Shown here in pieces: positions 37,838 to 46,155 of a stretch of 64,000 nucleotides of DNA; the first letter of the stretch is position 1; every line of letters starts with the position of its first letter. A program made the position numbers and the translations under genes. Below the pieces are notes generated by a model. It worked only from the letters and a program-made list of their open reading frames with translations. It searched no databases and was not told the origin of the DNA. Source of the stretch: Rhodococcus sp. ABRD24 (GTDB taxonomy: Bacteria > Actinomycetota > Actinomycetes > Mycobacteriales > Mycobacteriaceae). The stretch lies in the NCBI RefSeq assembly GCF_004328705.1, contig NZ_CP035319.1, positions 2,914,001 through 2,978,000 on the forward strand, read 5' to 3'.

Positions 37838-38706
37838 TTACTGATCAGGCGACCCACGTTGGCGTCGGCAGCGTGGACGCCCGGCACCTCGAACTCGATC
37901 CCCGTCCCGCGGATGTCTTGGCCATCGGCTCGCAACTGGCATACGGCTCGGTCGGCCTCAACGCGGCAGTACCCGTGTACGAGGCCTCCGGTCTGCGATG
38001 TGCCGCGGTGCCCACCACCATTCTGAGCGTACTGCCCCACTACCCGTCCACGCACCGGGCGGACCTGTCCGCGGACTGGTTGCGGGAGGTCCTGTGCGAC
38101 TTGGACCGCAGTGGCGCACTCGACCAGCTGCGCGCCATCAGCGTCGGCTACCTCGCCTCGCCGGACCACGCCGCGGTTGTTGCCGAATGGAGCAGTGCGC
38201 GCACCGGATCGGCGGTCGACGTTCCGTTCGTGCTCGACCCGACACTCGGCGACATCGGCCTCGGCTTCTACAACGATCCGAATGTGGCTGCAGCGCTACG
38301 ACGATGGCTGCTGCCGATGGCCACAGGGCTCACCCCTAACCTCTTCGAGCTCGCGCTCCTCACCGAACGCCCGCTCTCCTCGTTGACACGACTCGAGGAC
38401 ATAACGGCCGCGGCGCAAAGCCTCATGACATTCCGGACGCAATGGGTCGTCGTCACGGGACTGCGCAGCATGATCTCGAGCGACGGCGGTCACCGGCTCG
38501 GCCGGATCGGCGAACTCGTTCTCACCCGCGACACTACGCAAATCCTCTCGCACGCTGTCGCTCCAGCTACTCCGGCGGGCGTTGGCGACACCTTCACCGC
38601 GTCATTGGTCTCACGACTACTCGCGGGTGACGATCTTCTACTGGCCGTCGACGGCGCCGCCGGCTACACAGCACTCCAGATGTACCGAGAGGACCGTCTC
38701 GCATGA
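37834..38706 (+). CDS. pdxY: Pyridoxal kinase
   Basis: 290 residues from the GTG at 37834. It is a ribokinase-fold PdxY/PdxK: VLAIGSQLAYGSVGLNAAVP (substrate end), HYPSTHRADLSADWLREVL, ATGLTPNLFELALLTERPLS, and the anion hole/catalytic block TPAGVGDTFTASLVSRLLAG with the catalytic Asp. It phosphorylates pyridoxal (and possibly pyridoxine or pyridoxamine) with ATP to give PLP. It is coupled to yggS upstream (GTGA) and to the GNAT gene downstream (ATGA). Confidence 0.88.
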   Translation: MITDQATHVGVGSVDARHLELDPRPADVLAIGSQLAYGSVGLNAAVPVYEASGLRCAAVPTTILSVLPHYPSTHRADLSADWLREVLCDLDRSGALDQLRAISVGYLASPDHAAVVAEWSSARTGSAVDVPFVLDPTLGDIGLGFYNDPNVAAALRRWLLPMATGLTPNLFELALLTERPLSSLTRLEDITAAAQSLMTFRTQWVVVTGLRSMISSDGGHRLGRIGELVLTRDTTQILSHAVAPATPAGVGDTFTASLVSRLLAGDDLLLAVDGAAGYTALQMYREDRLA

Positions 38707-39134
38707 CCACAGGACTCGTCGATCTGGCACCGGACGACGTGCTGTGGGGGAGTGCCCTGCCTGTCCTGCAGGAGCTGCGTCCCCATCTCACTCGGAATCT
38801 CTTGGCGCAGATCCTCCACGAGGGTGCCCCGCAGGGCCTGCGATTTACCGCAGTCGTCGAGGACGGACGCTGCGTCGCGGTGGCGGGTTGGCGAATCATC
38901 TTCGGCACATCCGCAATTCGCAAGCTCTACGTTGACGATCTCTCTACGACGGCGAGCGCACGCTCCCGAGGTCACGGGGCCACTCTGTTGAGGTCTCTCG
39001 CGCAACGTGCCCGCGACCTGGGGTGCCGGATTTCCGACCTGGACTCCGGGCTCCAACGGCACGATGCCCACCGCTTCTATCTCCGCGAACGCATGGATAT
39101 CAGAGCCCACCACTTCACTCTCGAATTGACCTAG
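38703..39134 (+). CDS. GNAT-family N-acetyltransferase
   Basis: 143 residues, overlapping pdxY by four bases (ATGA). The GNAT core is visible: GLRFTAVVEDGRCVAVAGWR, IRKLYVDDLSTTASARSRGH, GATLLRSLAQRARDLGC (acetyl-CoA loop around SRGHGATLL), ending LQRHDAHRFYLRERM. It would acetylate a small amine or amino acid. The position between pdxY and the SerC-like gene, with only 4 bp to the latter, suggests its substrate belongs to the same pathway. Confidence 0.82.
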   Translation: MTTGLVDLAPDDVLWGSALPVLQELRPHLTRNLLAQILHEGAPQGLRFTAVVEDGRCVAVAGWRIIFGTSAIRKLYVDDLSTTASARSRGHGATLLRSLAQRARDLGCRISDLDSGLQRHDAHRFYLRERMDIRAHHFTLELT

Positions 39135-39138
39135 GATC

Positions 39139-40362
39139 ATGACGCACCCACCCTCCACACGGCCCAACCGTCCCCAATTCTCCTCCGGTCCAACGGTGAA
39201 GCGTCCCGGATGGAACCTCGAGCAGCTCGCCGGCGCGCTTCTGGGGCGATCACACCGTGCCGAGGCGGGTAAGGACCGGCTGAAACTCGCTATCGAGTTG
39301 ACTCGTGACGTACTACGCGTCCCCGCCGACCATCGCATTGGGATCGTCCCCGCCTCCGACACTGGCGCTGTCGAGATGGCACTCTGGTCGTTGCTCGGTC
39401 CTCGGCCCGTCGACGTTCTGGCCTGGGAAAGCTTCGGCCACGGCTGGGGCGCCGACATCGTCGACCAACTGGGCCTGGATACCCGTGTCATCACCGCGCC
39501 CTACGGAGAGCTTCCCGATCTCACCCGAGTCGACTCGACTGACCGCGATGTGGTCTTCACGTGGAACGGCACTACCTCTGGTGTACGAGTTCCCAATGCC
39601 GAATGGATTCCACTGGGCCGCAATGGATTGACGATCTGTGACGCAACCTCGGCCGCCTTCGCCCAACCGCTGGACTTCGAGAGGCTCGATGTAGTTACCT
39701 TCTCCTGGCAGAAGGCCCTTGGCGGCGAGGGCGCCCACGGAATGCTCATACTGTCACCACGCGCGGTCGACAGGCTCGAGACCTACACACCGAGATGGCC
39801 ACTCCCGAAACTGTTCCGGCTCACTAGTAACGGCAGGATCAACGAAGGCATCTTCCGAGGCGAGACCATCAACACCCCCTCGATGCTCTGCGTCGAGGAC
39901 TACATCGACGCGCTACATTGGGCCGGCGAAAACGATGGATTGATAGGCCTCGTCGCCCGTGCTGATGCCAACGCTAAAGTTCTGACCGACTGGGTAGACA
40001 GCAGGGACTGGGTCACGCATCTCGCCGTCAGGCCGGAAACCCGCTCCAACACCAGCGTGTGCCTGACAATCGTTGACCCCGAAGTAGCCGCGGGTGGGGA
40101 CGAGGCCGCCGCCGCATGCGCCAGGGGTATCGTCGCCCTGCTCGAAACGCAGGGCGTGGCGTATGACATCGGCTCCCATCGTGACGCACCCCCGGGACTG
40201 CGTATCTGGTGCGGCGCAACCGTGGAAACGCGCGATCTCGCTGTGCTGACCGACTGGCTGGACTGGGCGTTCGCTGAAGTCAAGTCTCAGTTCATGGATA
40301 GTACGAAATACGTTGAACTTCAGTCACAGCGCCAACCGCTACCGCTATCGAGCCAGAGCTGA
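39139..40362 (+). CDS. Phosphoserine aminotransferase-like enzyme (SerC family)
   Basis: 407 residues, 4 bp after the GNAT gene. Features are QFSSGPTVKRPGWNLEQLAG, ELTRDVLRVPADHRIGIVPA, VVFTWNGTTSGVRVPNAEW and the PLP Lys192 in VTFSWQKALGGEGAHGML. This is the SerC subgroup with the longer N-terminus known from alphaproteobacteria and some archaea. SerC acts on 3-phosphohydroxypyruvate, and in some bacteria on the 4-phosphohydroxythreonine precursor of PLP. Actinobacteria make PLP by PdxST, so a different amino-acid product is likely. Its presence in a PLP-supply operon is unusual. Confidence 0.8.
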   Translation: MTHPPSTRPNRPQFSSGPTVKRPGWNLEQLAGALLGRSHRAEAGKDRLKLAIELTRDVLRVPADHRIGIVPASDTGAVEMALWSLLGPRPVDVLAWESFGHGWGADIVDQLGLDTRVITAPYGELPDLTRVDSTDRDVVFTWNGTTSGVRVPNAEWIPLGRNGLTICDATSAAFAQPLDFERLDVVTFSWQKALGGEGAHGMLILSPRAVDRLETYTPRWPLPKLFRLTSNGRINEGIFRGETINTPSMLCVEDYIDALHWAGENDGLIGLVARADANAKVLTDWVDSRDWVTHLAVRPETRSNTSVCLTIVDPEVAAGGDEAAAACARGIVALLETQGVAYDIGSHRDAPPGLRIWCGATVETRDLAVLTDWLDWAFAEVKSQFMDSTKYVELQSQRQPLPLSSQS

Positions 40363-41008
40363 AGCCCGGTGGATGCGCAGTGAACCTCGGCGGCAATCGA
40401 ACTCGAACGGGTCATTCAGGACGACGAGGCCCCCGCCTGGGGGCTGGAGGCCCCGATCCGGTCCGAGGACAAGCTCGATCGCCACATCGAGAGCGGTGCC
40501 CAGGTCACGGGTGCCGAGACCGAGACGGCGCTGGGTGGCCTGTTCGCATCGATTCTCGACGACTCAGGCGCCGCCAACCCCACCTGATGTTTCCGGCCGG
40601 GGACGATTGGTTGCAGCAACGCGTGAATGGGTCGTGCGGCTCGACGACGAGACCGAGAATCTTGGACGATTACTGCCGCCGTTGCCCGAGCCCGCCAAGG
40701 CGTTTCTCCAGCTCCACGAGCGGGTGGACCGAGAATCAGCGAGCTCGCGTGGCCCGCCGGGGCGAGTCATGAGATTAGGGAAGGTTCCGACGTCGAAAGA
40801 ACTTGGTCGCGCATTGGGTGTCGACGTGTTCGCCCCAGCAGAACGCTCCGCCATAGCATGCGCCGATCCGGCTTCGGTACAAGAGTTTTCGCATCGAGAA
40901 TGCGGGTTCATCCAGTACCGCGAAGTAGCAGTCGCCATCCTGCAGGAGACGGCGGCAGGTATCCACCGTCGGCTTCATCGCACTGATCACCACTCAGAAG
41001 GGCACACC
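40363..41008. other. Region with coding remnants, no intact gene
   Basis: At 40388-40587 (plus) a frame without start reads SAAIELERVIQDDEAPAWGL and SGAQVTGAETETALGGLFAS before a TGA, likely the tail of a lost gene. At about 40606-40770, TREWVVRLDDETENLGRLLP and PEPAKAFLQLHERVDRES look like another fragment. On the minus strand, 40993-40775 reads TVDTCRRLLQDGDCYFAVLD. None is recognised. Confidence 0.4.
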
Positions 41009-41488
41009 ATGAGGTTGTTCACGAAGGAAACGGTACCGGGCGTTGAGAGCGGTCTTGCCCCGCTCTCGCAGGAACGAATCAAAGCCGCGCTGAAGCGGGC
41101 TGGGTGGTCGTACTGCGTCGACGCCGACGGTGACATCGGCGTTACTTGGGTGTACGGATCCTTCCACTTCTTGATCAACGGCGACAGTGGAGAGTTGTTG
41201 TGCGTGCGCGGTTTCTGGCACGGCAAGGTCGAGGAATCCGAATACCTCCGGGCTCTCAAGGTCTGCAACGCGTGGAACTTCGAGAAGCTGTGGCCGAAGG
41301 CCTACGTTGAGCGCGACGACGAGGGCGTACTCCGCCTTCACGCCGAACTCAGTGTCGATTACGAGCACGGGTTGAGCGACGACCAACTCCTGCAGCATCT
41401 CGCCTGCGCCATCGATACAAGCATGACGTTCTTCGAGCGTGTGAACAAGAGATTCCCGGAGCTATGGGAAAGGGCTCGGCCTCAATAG
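41009..41488 (+). CDS. YbjN-domain protein
   Basis: 159 residues from the ATG at 41009, with AGAAGGG upstream. The sequence LSQERIKAALKRAGWSYCVD, GDIGVTWVYGSFHFLINGDS, LRALKVCNAWNFEKLWPKAY and HGLSDDQLLQHLACAIDTSM is typical of the actinobacterial YbjN domain, a fold related to type III secretion chaperones. Function is unknown; the domain often occurs in stress or secretion contexts. No clear link to its neighbours. Confidence 0.8.
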   Translation: MRLFTKETVPGVESGLAPLSQERIKAALKRAGWSYCVDADGDIGVTWVYGSFHFLINGDSGELLCVRGFWHGKVEESEYLRALKVCNAWNFEKLWPKAYVERDDEGVLRLHAELSVDYEHGLSDDQLLQHLACAIDTSMTFFERVNKRFPELWERARPQ

Positions 41489-42505
41489 CAACGGGTGGGG
41501 ATGCACGGCAGCGATAAACCGGTCAGAGCGCATGGATGAGGACTCACGACGCCACGCCGCGGCCAGTCTCCAAGGCCGACACCACACTCCGCTACACGGC
41601 GGGTGCCCCCTCGACCGCAGTCGACGCGGGCGCCCCCGCCTCGGGCGATGAACGGTACGGCCGCGCCGAAGCCCTCGCCATGCGACGGGACTGCAGAGCT
41701 GCACGCGCGGAATATCTGGGCGCCGTCACCGAATTCGAAGCGATGGGGCTTCTCGACCACGCCGGACTCGCGTTCACCGAAGCCGCCCAGTGCACGACCG
41801 AGACCGGTGACGAAGAGGTCTCGCACGAGATCTTCAGCACGGCGATTCCCGTCTCGTCGCCGGCGGAGTACGGAGGAAGTCACCGCGGCCGTCCTCACCG
41901 CATGGGCGCCGCTGGCCGCCCGAATGGACGCCATCGGCGAACTGCTCACGTCGATGGCCGAGCTGCTTGCGAGGGTCGAACAGCCGCTCGATACCTCCGC
42001 CCTCACCGAGGACCTCGCCGAGCGACGCCGTGCAGAACAGGGGCGCACCGTCGCGACGGTACGCGACGCGCTCGCCCGTATACGCGGGGACGCCCCGGCT
42101 TGGCAGATCCCCGCTGAACTTGAAGCCACGAACCCCGCAGTCAAAGCCATGTCTAGGTCTGTGCGGTGATCTGGTCGGATCGGTCGGACTGATCGCGGGT
42201 GCGGAGGAGCTCGATGAGTTCTCCGGGGCAGCCTCGGCGCGTTCGTCACCGTTGCCTGAGGCGGCAGACGTATTCGTCGAGTTCGAAGGCGGGTGAAGCC
42301 CTCGAAGGCCGATTCCAGCGCCCAGAGCGCGGCGTCGGTTTCTCCGGCTGCGCGTTGCACTCTGCCCGCGAGCCGGAAGGCGTGCGCAACCTCGACGATG
42401 AGGCCCAGGCGGGCGAACTTCTCACCCGCCCGCAAGCTCGGTCGTTCACCGTCGGGTCAGCAGCAGATGCTGGCCCGGTCGTTCGGGGCCGTGTGGGCGC
42501 GTTCA
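41489..42505. other. Decayed stretch with TPR-like fragments
   Basis: On the plus strand, about 41690-41880 reads AARAEYLGAVTEFEAMGLLD and HAGLAFTEAAQCTTETGDEE, a TPR-like repeat. In another frame, 41870-42165 reads LAARMDAIGELLTSMAELLA and ERRRAEQGRTVATVRDALAR. On the minus strand at about 42435-42280, EKFARLGLIVEVAHAFRLAG and GETDAALWALESAFEGFTRL is a second TPR-like piece. The pieces lie in different frames and strands, so no intact gene is called. Confidence 0.45.
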
Positions 42506-43171
42506 ACTGCTCGCCGATGCCGAACTCCGAGAAGGACGCTCTGCGAGAGGTGGCGAAGGGAAAGTTCTGAGCCCGGACGCCAAGCGCCGCGGCGTAGACA
42601 TGCTCGAGGACGTGTTGAGTATGTCGGAGCGGCTCGCGTGCAAGGCGGTCGGGCTGCTCGTTCCACCTACCGTCGTGTCGCGCTCGCCCAGATTCCCGCC
42701 GACCCGGACGCCGACCTGCGGGAATGGTTGAGGACGTACTCGAAGACGAACCCGTGCCACGGGTTCCGGCGGGCCTGGGCGGCGCTGCGGTTCGACGAGC
42801 ACCAGGGCGTGAACAAGAAAAAGGTGCACCGCCTGTGGAAGGAGGAGGGCCTGCAGCGGCGGGTCCACAGCGCCCGCAAACGGGCCGGCCTGTCCTCGTG
42901 CCCGACAGTCGAGCCGGGCGGGTCGGGCTGTCGTACATCCCTCCGGGTACGCCGTGGAACAACGGCTACATCGAGTCGTTCAACAACCGCCTGCGATGGG
43001 AGTGCCTTAACCGCAACCACTGGACGAACCTGCTCGAGGCCCGCGTCGTCATCGGCGACTTCAAGGGCGAGTACGACACACGGCATCGTCATTCAGGCCT
43101 GGAGTACCTGACCCCGGTCGAGTGCGCTGCCCGATGCAGCCACCAGCACCATCCGGTGGCCTGCGAGATCA
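42506..43171 (+). mobile_element. IS3-family insertion sequence, copy 2 (both ends lost, internal deletion)
   Basis: Nearly identical to the IS at 20836-22154 but inverted. It begins inside OrfA (ACTGCTCGCCGATGCCGAAC) and runs to the last OrfB codons (HQHHPVACEI). About 0.29 kb of OrfB is deleted: the sequence jumps from LSSCPTVEP directly to the GRVGLSYIPPG region. Both terminal repeats are missing, so it cannot move. Its right side fuses to the antitoxin remnant at 43168. Confidence 0.85.
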
Positions 43172-43498
43172 TCGGTGTCACCACCGCCCGTATCCGTCAG
43201 CGCCTGGCCGGCGGCACCCTGTGGGCGTTCGACTCGGGTCAGGGCCGACTGCTGCCGCCCGCCCAGTTCACCGCCGACGGCGCGGTCCCGTAGCTCGAGA
43301 AGATCCTGCCGCTGCTGGATAAGGACCTGCACCCCGCAGACGGTGCAGGCGCTGCTCACCCGGCCGCAGCCGTCCCTGACCGTCGACGGCGGACAGCCAG
43401 TGTCGAACGTGGCGTGGCTGACCGGCAGCGCGGGAACCGCGCAGGAGATCGAGCAGGCCGCCGATGTCATCGCTGCCGCAACCTGGGAATCGGCGTAG
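43168..43498 (+). pseudogene. C-terminal fragment of an MbcA/ParS/Xre-type antitoxin-like protein
   Basis: The frame after the IS reads TTARIRQRLAGGTLWAFDSG, QGRLLPPAQFTADGAVP, then a TAG, then LEKILPLLDKDLHP, and after a frameshift near 43340 QTVQALLTRPQPSLTVDGGQ and VAWLTGSAGTAQEIEQAADV. This is the pattern of the toxin-binding C-terminal region of MbcA/ParS-like antitoxins. The N-terminal DNA-binding part was removed by the IS. No partner toxin with an ADP-ribosyltransferase (RES) pattern was found. From 43499 to 43871 I see nothing convincing. Confidence 0.6.
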
Positions 43499-43871
43499 AG
43501 CGGTCGGCCGGCAGAGCACCTTCGATGGGAGCTCCCTGGATCTGCTCAGCGAAGCGCTACGTTGCCTGGCTCCGCCGTCGGCGATGCCGCGCCGTCGTGC
43601 TGCTGGACGGACCGCGACTGCCGCGCACCGCCCCCGCGCCGGAGGCCGCCCCGAGCTGCGTCGGGAGTGTGCCTCTTCCTGCTCAATGCCGAGGGCTTTG
43701 CGGTAGGCCGCGTCCTGCTCCGTCCGGGCTTTCATCGCCCGTTCCCTCTTGCTCGCGCCACGGCGCAATCATCGCGCATCCGCCTTCGCTCGACGGCCCG
43801 ATCGACGCGGCCGCCCCATCAGCTCGGTGTAGCGCGTACAATTTCCTGTACGTACAGGAGAGGAGCTGGCC

Positions 43872-44123
43872 GTGAAGACGATGACCTATTCGGAGTCGCG
43901 GGCGAAGTATGCCGAGACCTTGAACGCCGTTACCGACGACCGTGAGGAAGTGGTGATCACCCGGGCCGGCCATGAGCCGGTGGTGATGGTGGCTCTCGAC
44001 GACTACGAATCGTTGAAGGAGACGGCGTACCTGCTCCGGAGCCCGGAGAATGCCCGCCGGCTGCTGGCCTCGATCGATCGGCTCGAGCACGGCACCGGGG
44101 CCGCCCGCGACCTGATCGAATGA
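43872..44123 (+). CDS. yefM: YefM/Phd-family antitoxin
   Basis: 83 residues. The conserved N-terminus (MTYSESRAKYAETLNAVTDD) and VVITRAGHEPVVMVALDDYE match YefM, followed by the C-terminal toxin-binding stretch SPENARRLLASIDRLEHG. It neutralises the YoeB toxin and represses the operon. Its stop overlaps the toxin start (ATGA). A short direct repeat (TGTACGT region around 43840-43858) precedes it and could be the operator. Confidence 0.92.
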   Translation: MKTMTYSESRAKYAETLNAVTDDREEVVITRAGHEPVVMVALDDYESLKETAYLLRSPENARRLLASIDRLEHGTGAARDLIE

Positions 44124-44380
44124 AACTGGTCTGGGACGAGAGCGCCTGGGAGGACTACCTCTGGTGGCAGACCCAGGACCGCAAGGTCATGAGGCGGATC
44201 AACACCCTGATCAAGGACATCGAACGGAACGGGAACGAGGGCATCGGCAAACCCGAACCCCTCAAGCACGGCTTCCACGGCTACTGGTCGCGTCGGATCA
44301 CCGACGAACACCGACTCGTGTACAAGATCAGCGAGGACGAGATCCGCATCGCGGCCTGCCGATACCACTACGGGAGCTGA
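44120..44380 (+). CDS. yoeB: YoeB/Txe-family toxin (ribosome-dependent mRNA interferase)
   Basis: 86 residues, full family length. It starts MKLVWDESAWEDYLWWQTQD and contains IKDIERNGNEGIGKPEPLKH and GYWSRRITDEHRLVYKIS. The catalytic C-terminus CRYHYGS keeps the His83-Tyr84 pair. It cleaves mRNA in the ribosomal A site when free of YefM. ATGA overlap with yefM; followed by a strong terminator. Confidence 0.93.
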   Translation: MKLVWDESAWEDYLWWQTQDRKVMRRINTLIKDIERNGNEGIGKPEPLKHGFHGYWSRRITDEHRLVYKISEDEIRIAACRYHYGS

Positions 44381-44432
44381 CCAGGGAACGCCCGAACAGT
44401 CGAGAAGCGCCGGTCGGTCGCAACACCGACCA

Positions 44433-44472
44433 CAGAACCCGCACACTGCCCCGCCGGCAGGTGCGGGTTCTG
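44433..44472 (+). terminator. Rho-independent terminator after yefM-yoeB
   Basis: CAGAACCCGCAC (44433-44444) and GTGCGGGTTCTG (44461-44472) form a perfect 12-bp stem with a 16-base loop, followed by TCTTTCGTT. It lies 53 bp after the yoeB stop. Confidence 0.85.
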
Positions 44473-44622
44473 TCTTTCGTTCAGCTCGTTGTCGTCAGCC
44501 GGGTCCGCCCTCGATGCGGCAGAGTGCGTCCGGATGATGTCGAGCGCCCAGTCGGAGTCGCCCTAGTTGCTGCGCCGGTGCTGGATTCTCGATCGCGCGA
44601 TGAGTACCAGCGCCGCACCACC

Positions 44623-44775
44623 TCACACCGCCGACGTGACGAACACGAAAGCGGCCAAGGGCCACGACTGCTGCGCCGCGGTGGTGACGGTCAACACCAT
44701 TGTCAGTGTGAAGGCAGCTACAACGCTCCGCCGGGGTACCGCGTGCCATGTTTCGTGGAGCTCACTCGTACCCAC
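44623..44775 (-). CDS. Possible small membrane peptide (uncertain)
   Basis: A GTG at 44775 opens 50 codons: GTSELHETWHAVPRRSVVAA, then FTLTMVLTVTTAAQQSWPLA, ending FVFVTSAV before TGA. One hydrophobic segment is visible. The frame continues past the TGA as GGAALVLIARSRIQHRRSN to a TAG, so it may be a broken two-helix membrane protein. Family not recognised. Confidence 0.3.
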   Translation of the reverse strand: MGTSELHETWHAVPRRSVVAAFTLTMVLTVTTAAQQSWPLAAFVFVTSAV

Positions 44776-44826
44776 CTCCCCATTTCGTCCGAGTGTGCCA
44801 CCGAACTGCTCTGGTATCGGGTCGGA

Positions 44827-44964
44827 TCAGCGGTCTTCGGGGCGCGGGAGTTCTGTGGGCGGAATCTCGGTGACACTCCACCCTGTGAAAAATCGACGGG
44901 CATTCACGAGGTAGTACCGCAGGTTCCGTAGGAGTGCCGATACCTCCCCAAACTGCATGTTCAT
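44827..44964 (-). CDS. Possible small protein (uncertain)
   Basis: 45 codons from the ATG at 44964: MQFGEVSALLRNLRYYLVNA, then RRFFTGWSVTEIPPTELPRP. The composition looks like real protein, and the next small ORF (44775) follows in the same frame. There is no known family and no strong ribosome site. It could be the tail of a former gene. The rest of 44473-45054 shows nothing else. Confidence 0.3.
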   Translation of the reverse strand: MNMQFGEVSALLRNLRYYLVNARRFFTGWSVTEIPPTELPRPEDR

Positions 44965-45054
44965 ACTCGATGGTCTCATTCCGGGGTGTTTCGCTGTCAC
45001 GTGGCGCTCGTCCTGTGCCCGCACCCAGCGCCCTCCGAACGGCGGTTTGACAAC

Positions 45055-46155
45055 CTAGGACTGGACCCTGTCGGATGAACAGGTAACCGATTCGACCACG
45101 GCGTCGACGAATCGAGCAGTGGATGCGGTTCCACCGAGGTCGGCGGTGCAAATGCCCTGTCCCATTACGGTTTCGACGGCAGTCTCGATCTTGTTCGCGG
45201 TATGGCTCAGAACTGCATGGTCGTGCCGGGCACCGAGGCAACGCAGCAGCATGGCGGAGGAGAGGATCACGGCGGTGGGATTGGCGATACCGAGGCCGGC
45301 GATGTCCGGGGCGGCGCCATGGGCTGCCTGGGCCATGGCCTTTGTCTCTGATGTGTTCAACGACGGAGCGTTTCCGATGGAGCCGGCTAGTTCGCCGGTC
45401 AGATCGGACAAGATGTCGCCGAACATGTTCTCGGTGACGATGACGTCGAATGCGTCTCCGTGACGGACGAGCAGCGCGGCAAGCGCATCGATGTGCTGAT
45501 GATCGACGGTGACGTCGGGGTACTGTTCGGCGACTTCGAGGCAGGTGTCCAGGAACAATCCCATGGTCATGGGCAGCACGTTGGCTTTGTGCGCGATGGT
45601 GACCCGCCGTCGGCGAGTTCGTGCCAGCCGGAACGCTTCGTGGGCGATTCGCTCACACGCCTGACGAGTCACCACCCCGACCGCCATCGCAACGTCGGGG
45701 GTGGGCATGAACTCTCCGGAACCGGCGTGCATGTTCCGATCCGCGTAGAACCCTTCGGTGTTCTCCCGCACCACGACCAGATCCATCTTCGGTGATACCG
45801 GCGTCGTGCCTGGAAGGGCACGAGCAGGACGGATATTGGCGAACAGCCCGAACCGTTTTCGGATAGTTCCGCCCGGTGTCAACTGTGTGCGCCACGGGTC
45901 CGGGTAGGAGGCGCTGTCATGGGGGCCGAGGATCCATGCGTCGAGCTCGTCGAGGACCTCCAACGTTGCCGAGGGTATCGGTGTCCCGTACTTGGAGATT
46001 GCGTCGTGGCCGATCGACAGTCGTTGCCAGGTGATCTCCACGTCGGACCGTGCAGCGAGCGCGGCGTCGATGATGATCTCGGCGGCGGGCACAATTTCGG
46101 GCCCGATACCGTCTCCGGGAAGTACGCCGATGCGAAGTTGCAGTCGGGGTGTCAT
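45055..46155 (-). CDS. Isocitrate/isopropylmalate/tartrate dehydrogenase-family enzyme
   Basis: 366 residues; the ATG at 46155 overlaps the glutamate dehydrogenase stop (ATGA). Family blocks are VLPGDGIGPEIVPAAEIIID, NIRPARALPGTTPV, VVVRENTEGFYADRNMHAGS, the Lys in TIAHKANVLPMTMGLFLDTC, and the metal-binding Asp block VTENMFGDILSDLTGELAGS. It oxidatively decarboxylates a 2-hydroxy dicarboxylate with NAD(P). In this operon, coupled to glutamate dehydrogenase and facing a 5-aminovalerate/glutarate pathway, it may act on isocitrate or a C5-C6 hydroxy acid. The exact substrate cannot be read. Confidence 0.85.
   Translation of the reverse strand: MTPRLQLRIGVLPGDGIGPEIVPAAEIIIDAALAARSDVEITWQRLSIGHDAISKYGTPIPSATLEVLDELDAWILGPHDSASYPDPWRTQLTPGGTIRKRFGLFANIRPARALPGTTPVSPKMDLVVVRENTEGFYADRNMHAGSGEFMPTPDVAMAVGVVTRQACERIAHEAFRLARTRRRRVTIAHKANVLPMTMGLFLDTCLEVAEQYPDVTVDHQHIDALAALLVRHGDAFDVIVTENMFGDILSDLTGELAGSIGNAPSLNTSETKAMAQAAHGAAPDIAGLGIANPTAVILSSAMLLRCLGARHDHAVLSHTANKIETAVETVMGQGICTADLGGTASTARFVDAVVESVTCSSDRVQS

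Noticed and set aside
41482..42435. Long minus-strand open frame over 41.5-42.4 kb
   Set aside because: Only its first 55 codons look like protein (TPR-like). The remainder is Arg/Pro/Ser-rich, as expected from the opposite strand of GC-rich DNA, and better-looking fragments lie in other frames.
43268..43768. Minus-strand frame beginning MKARTEQDAAYRKALGIEQ
   Set aside because: The first 25 residues look plausible, but the rest is the antisense of the antitoxin remnant and low complexity. Not enough to call a gene.
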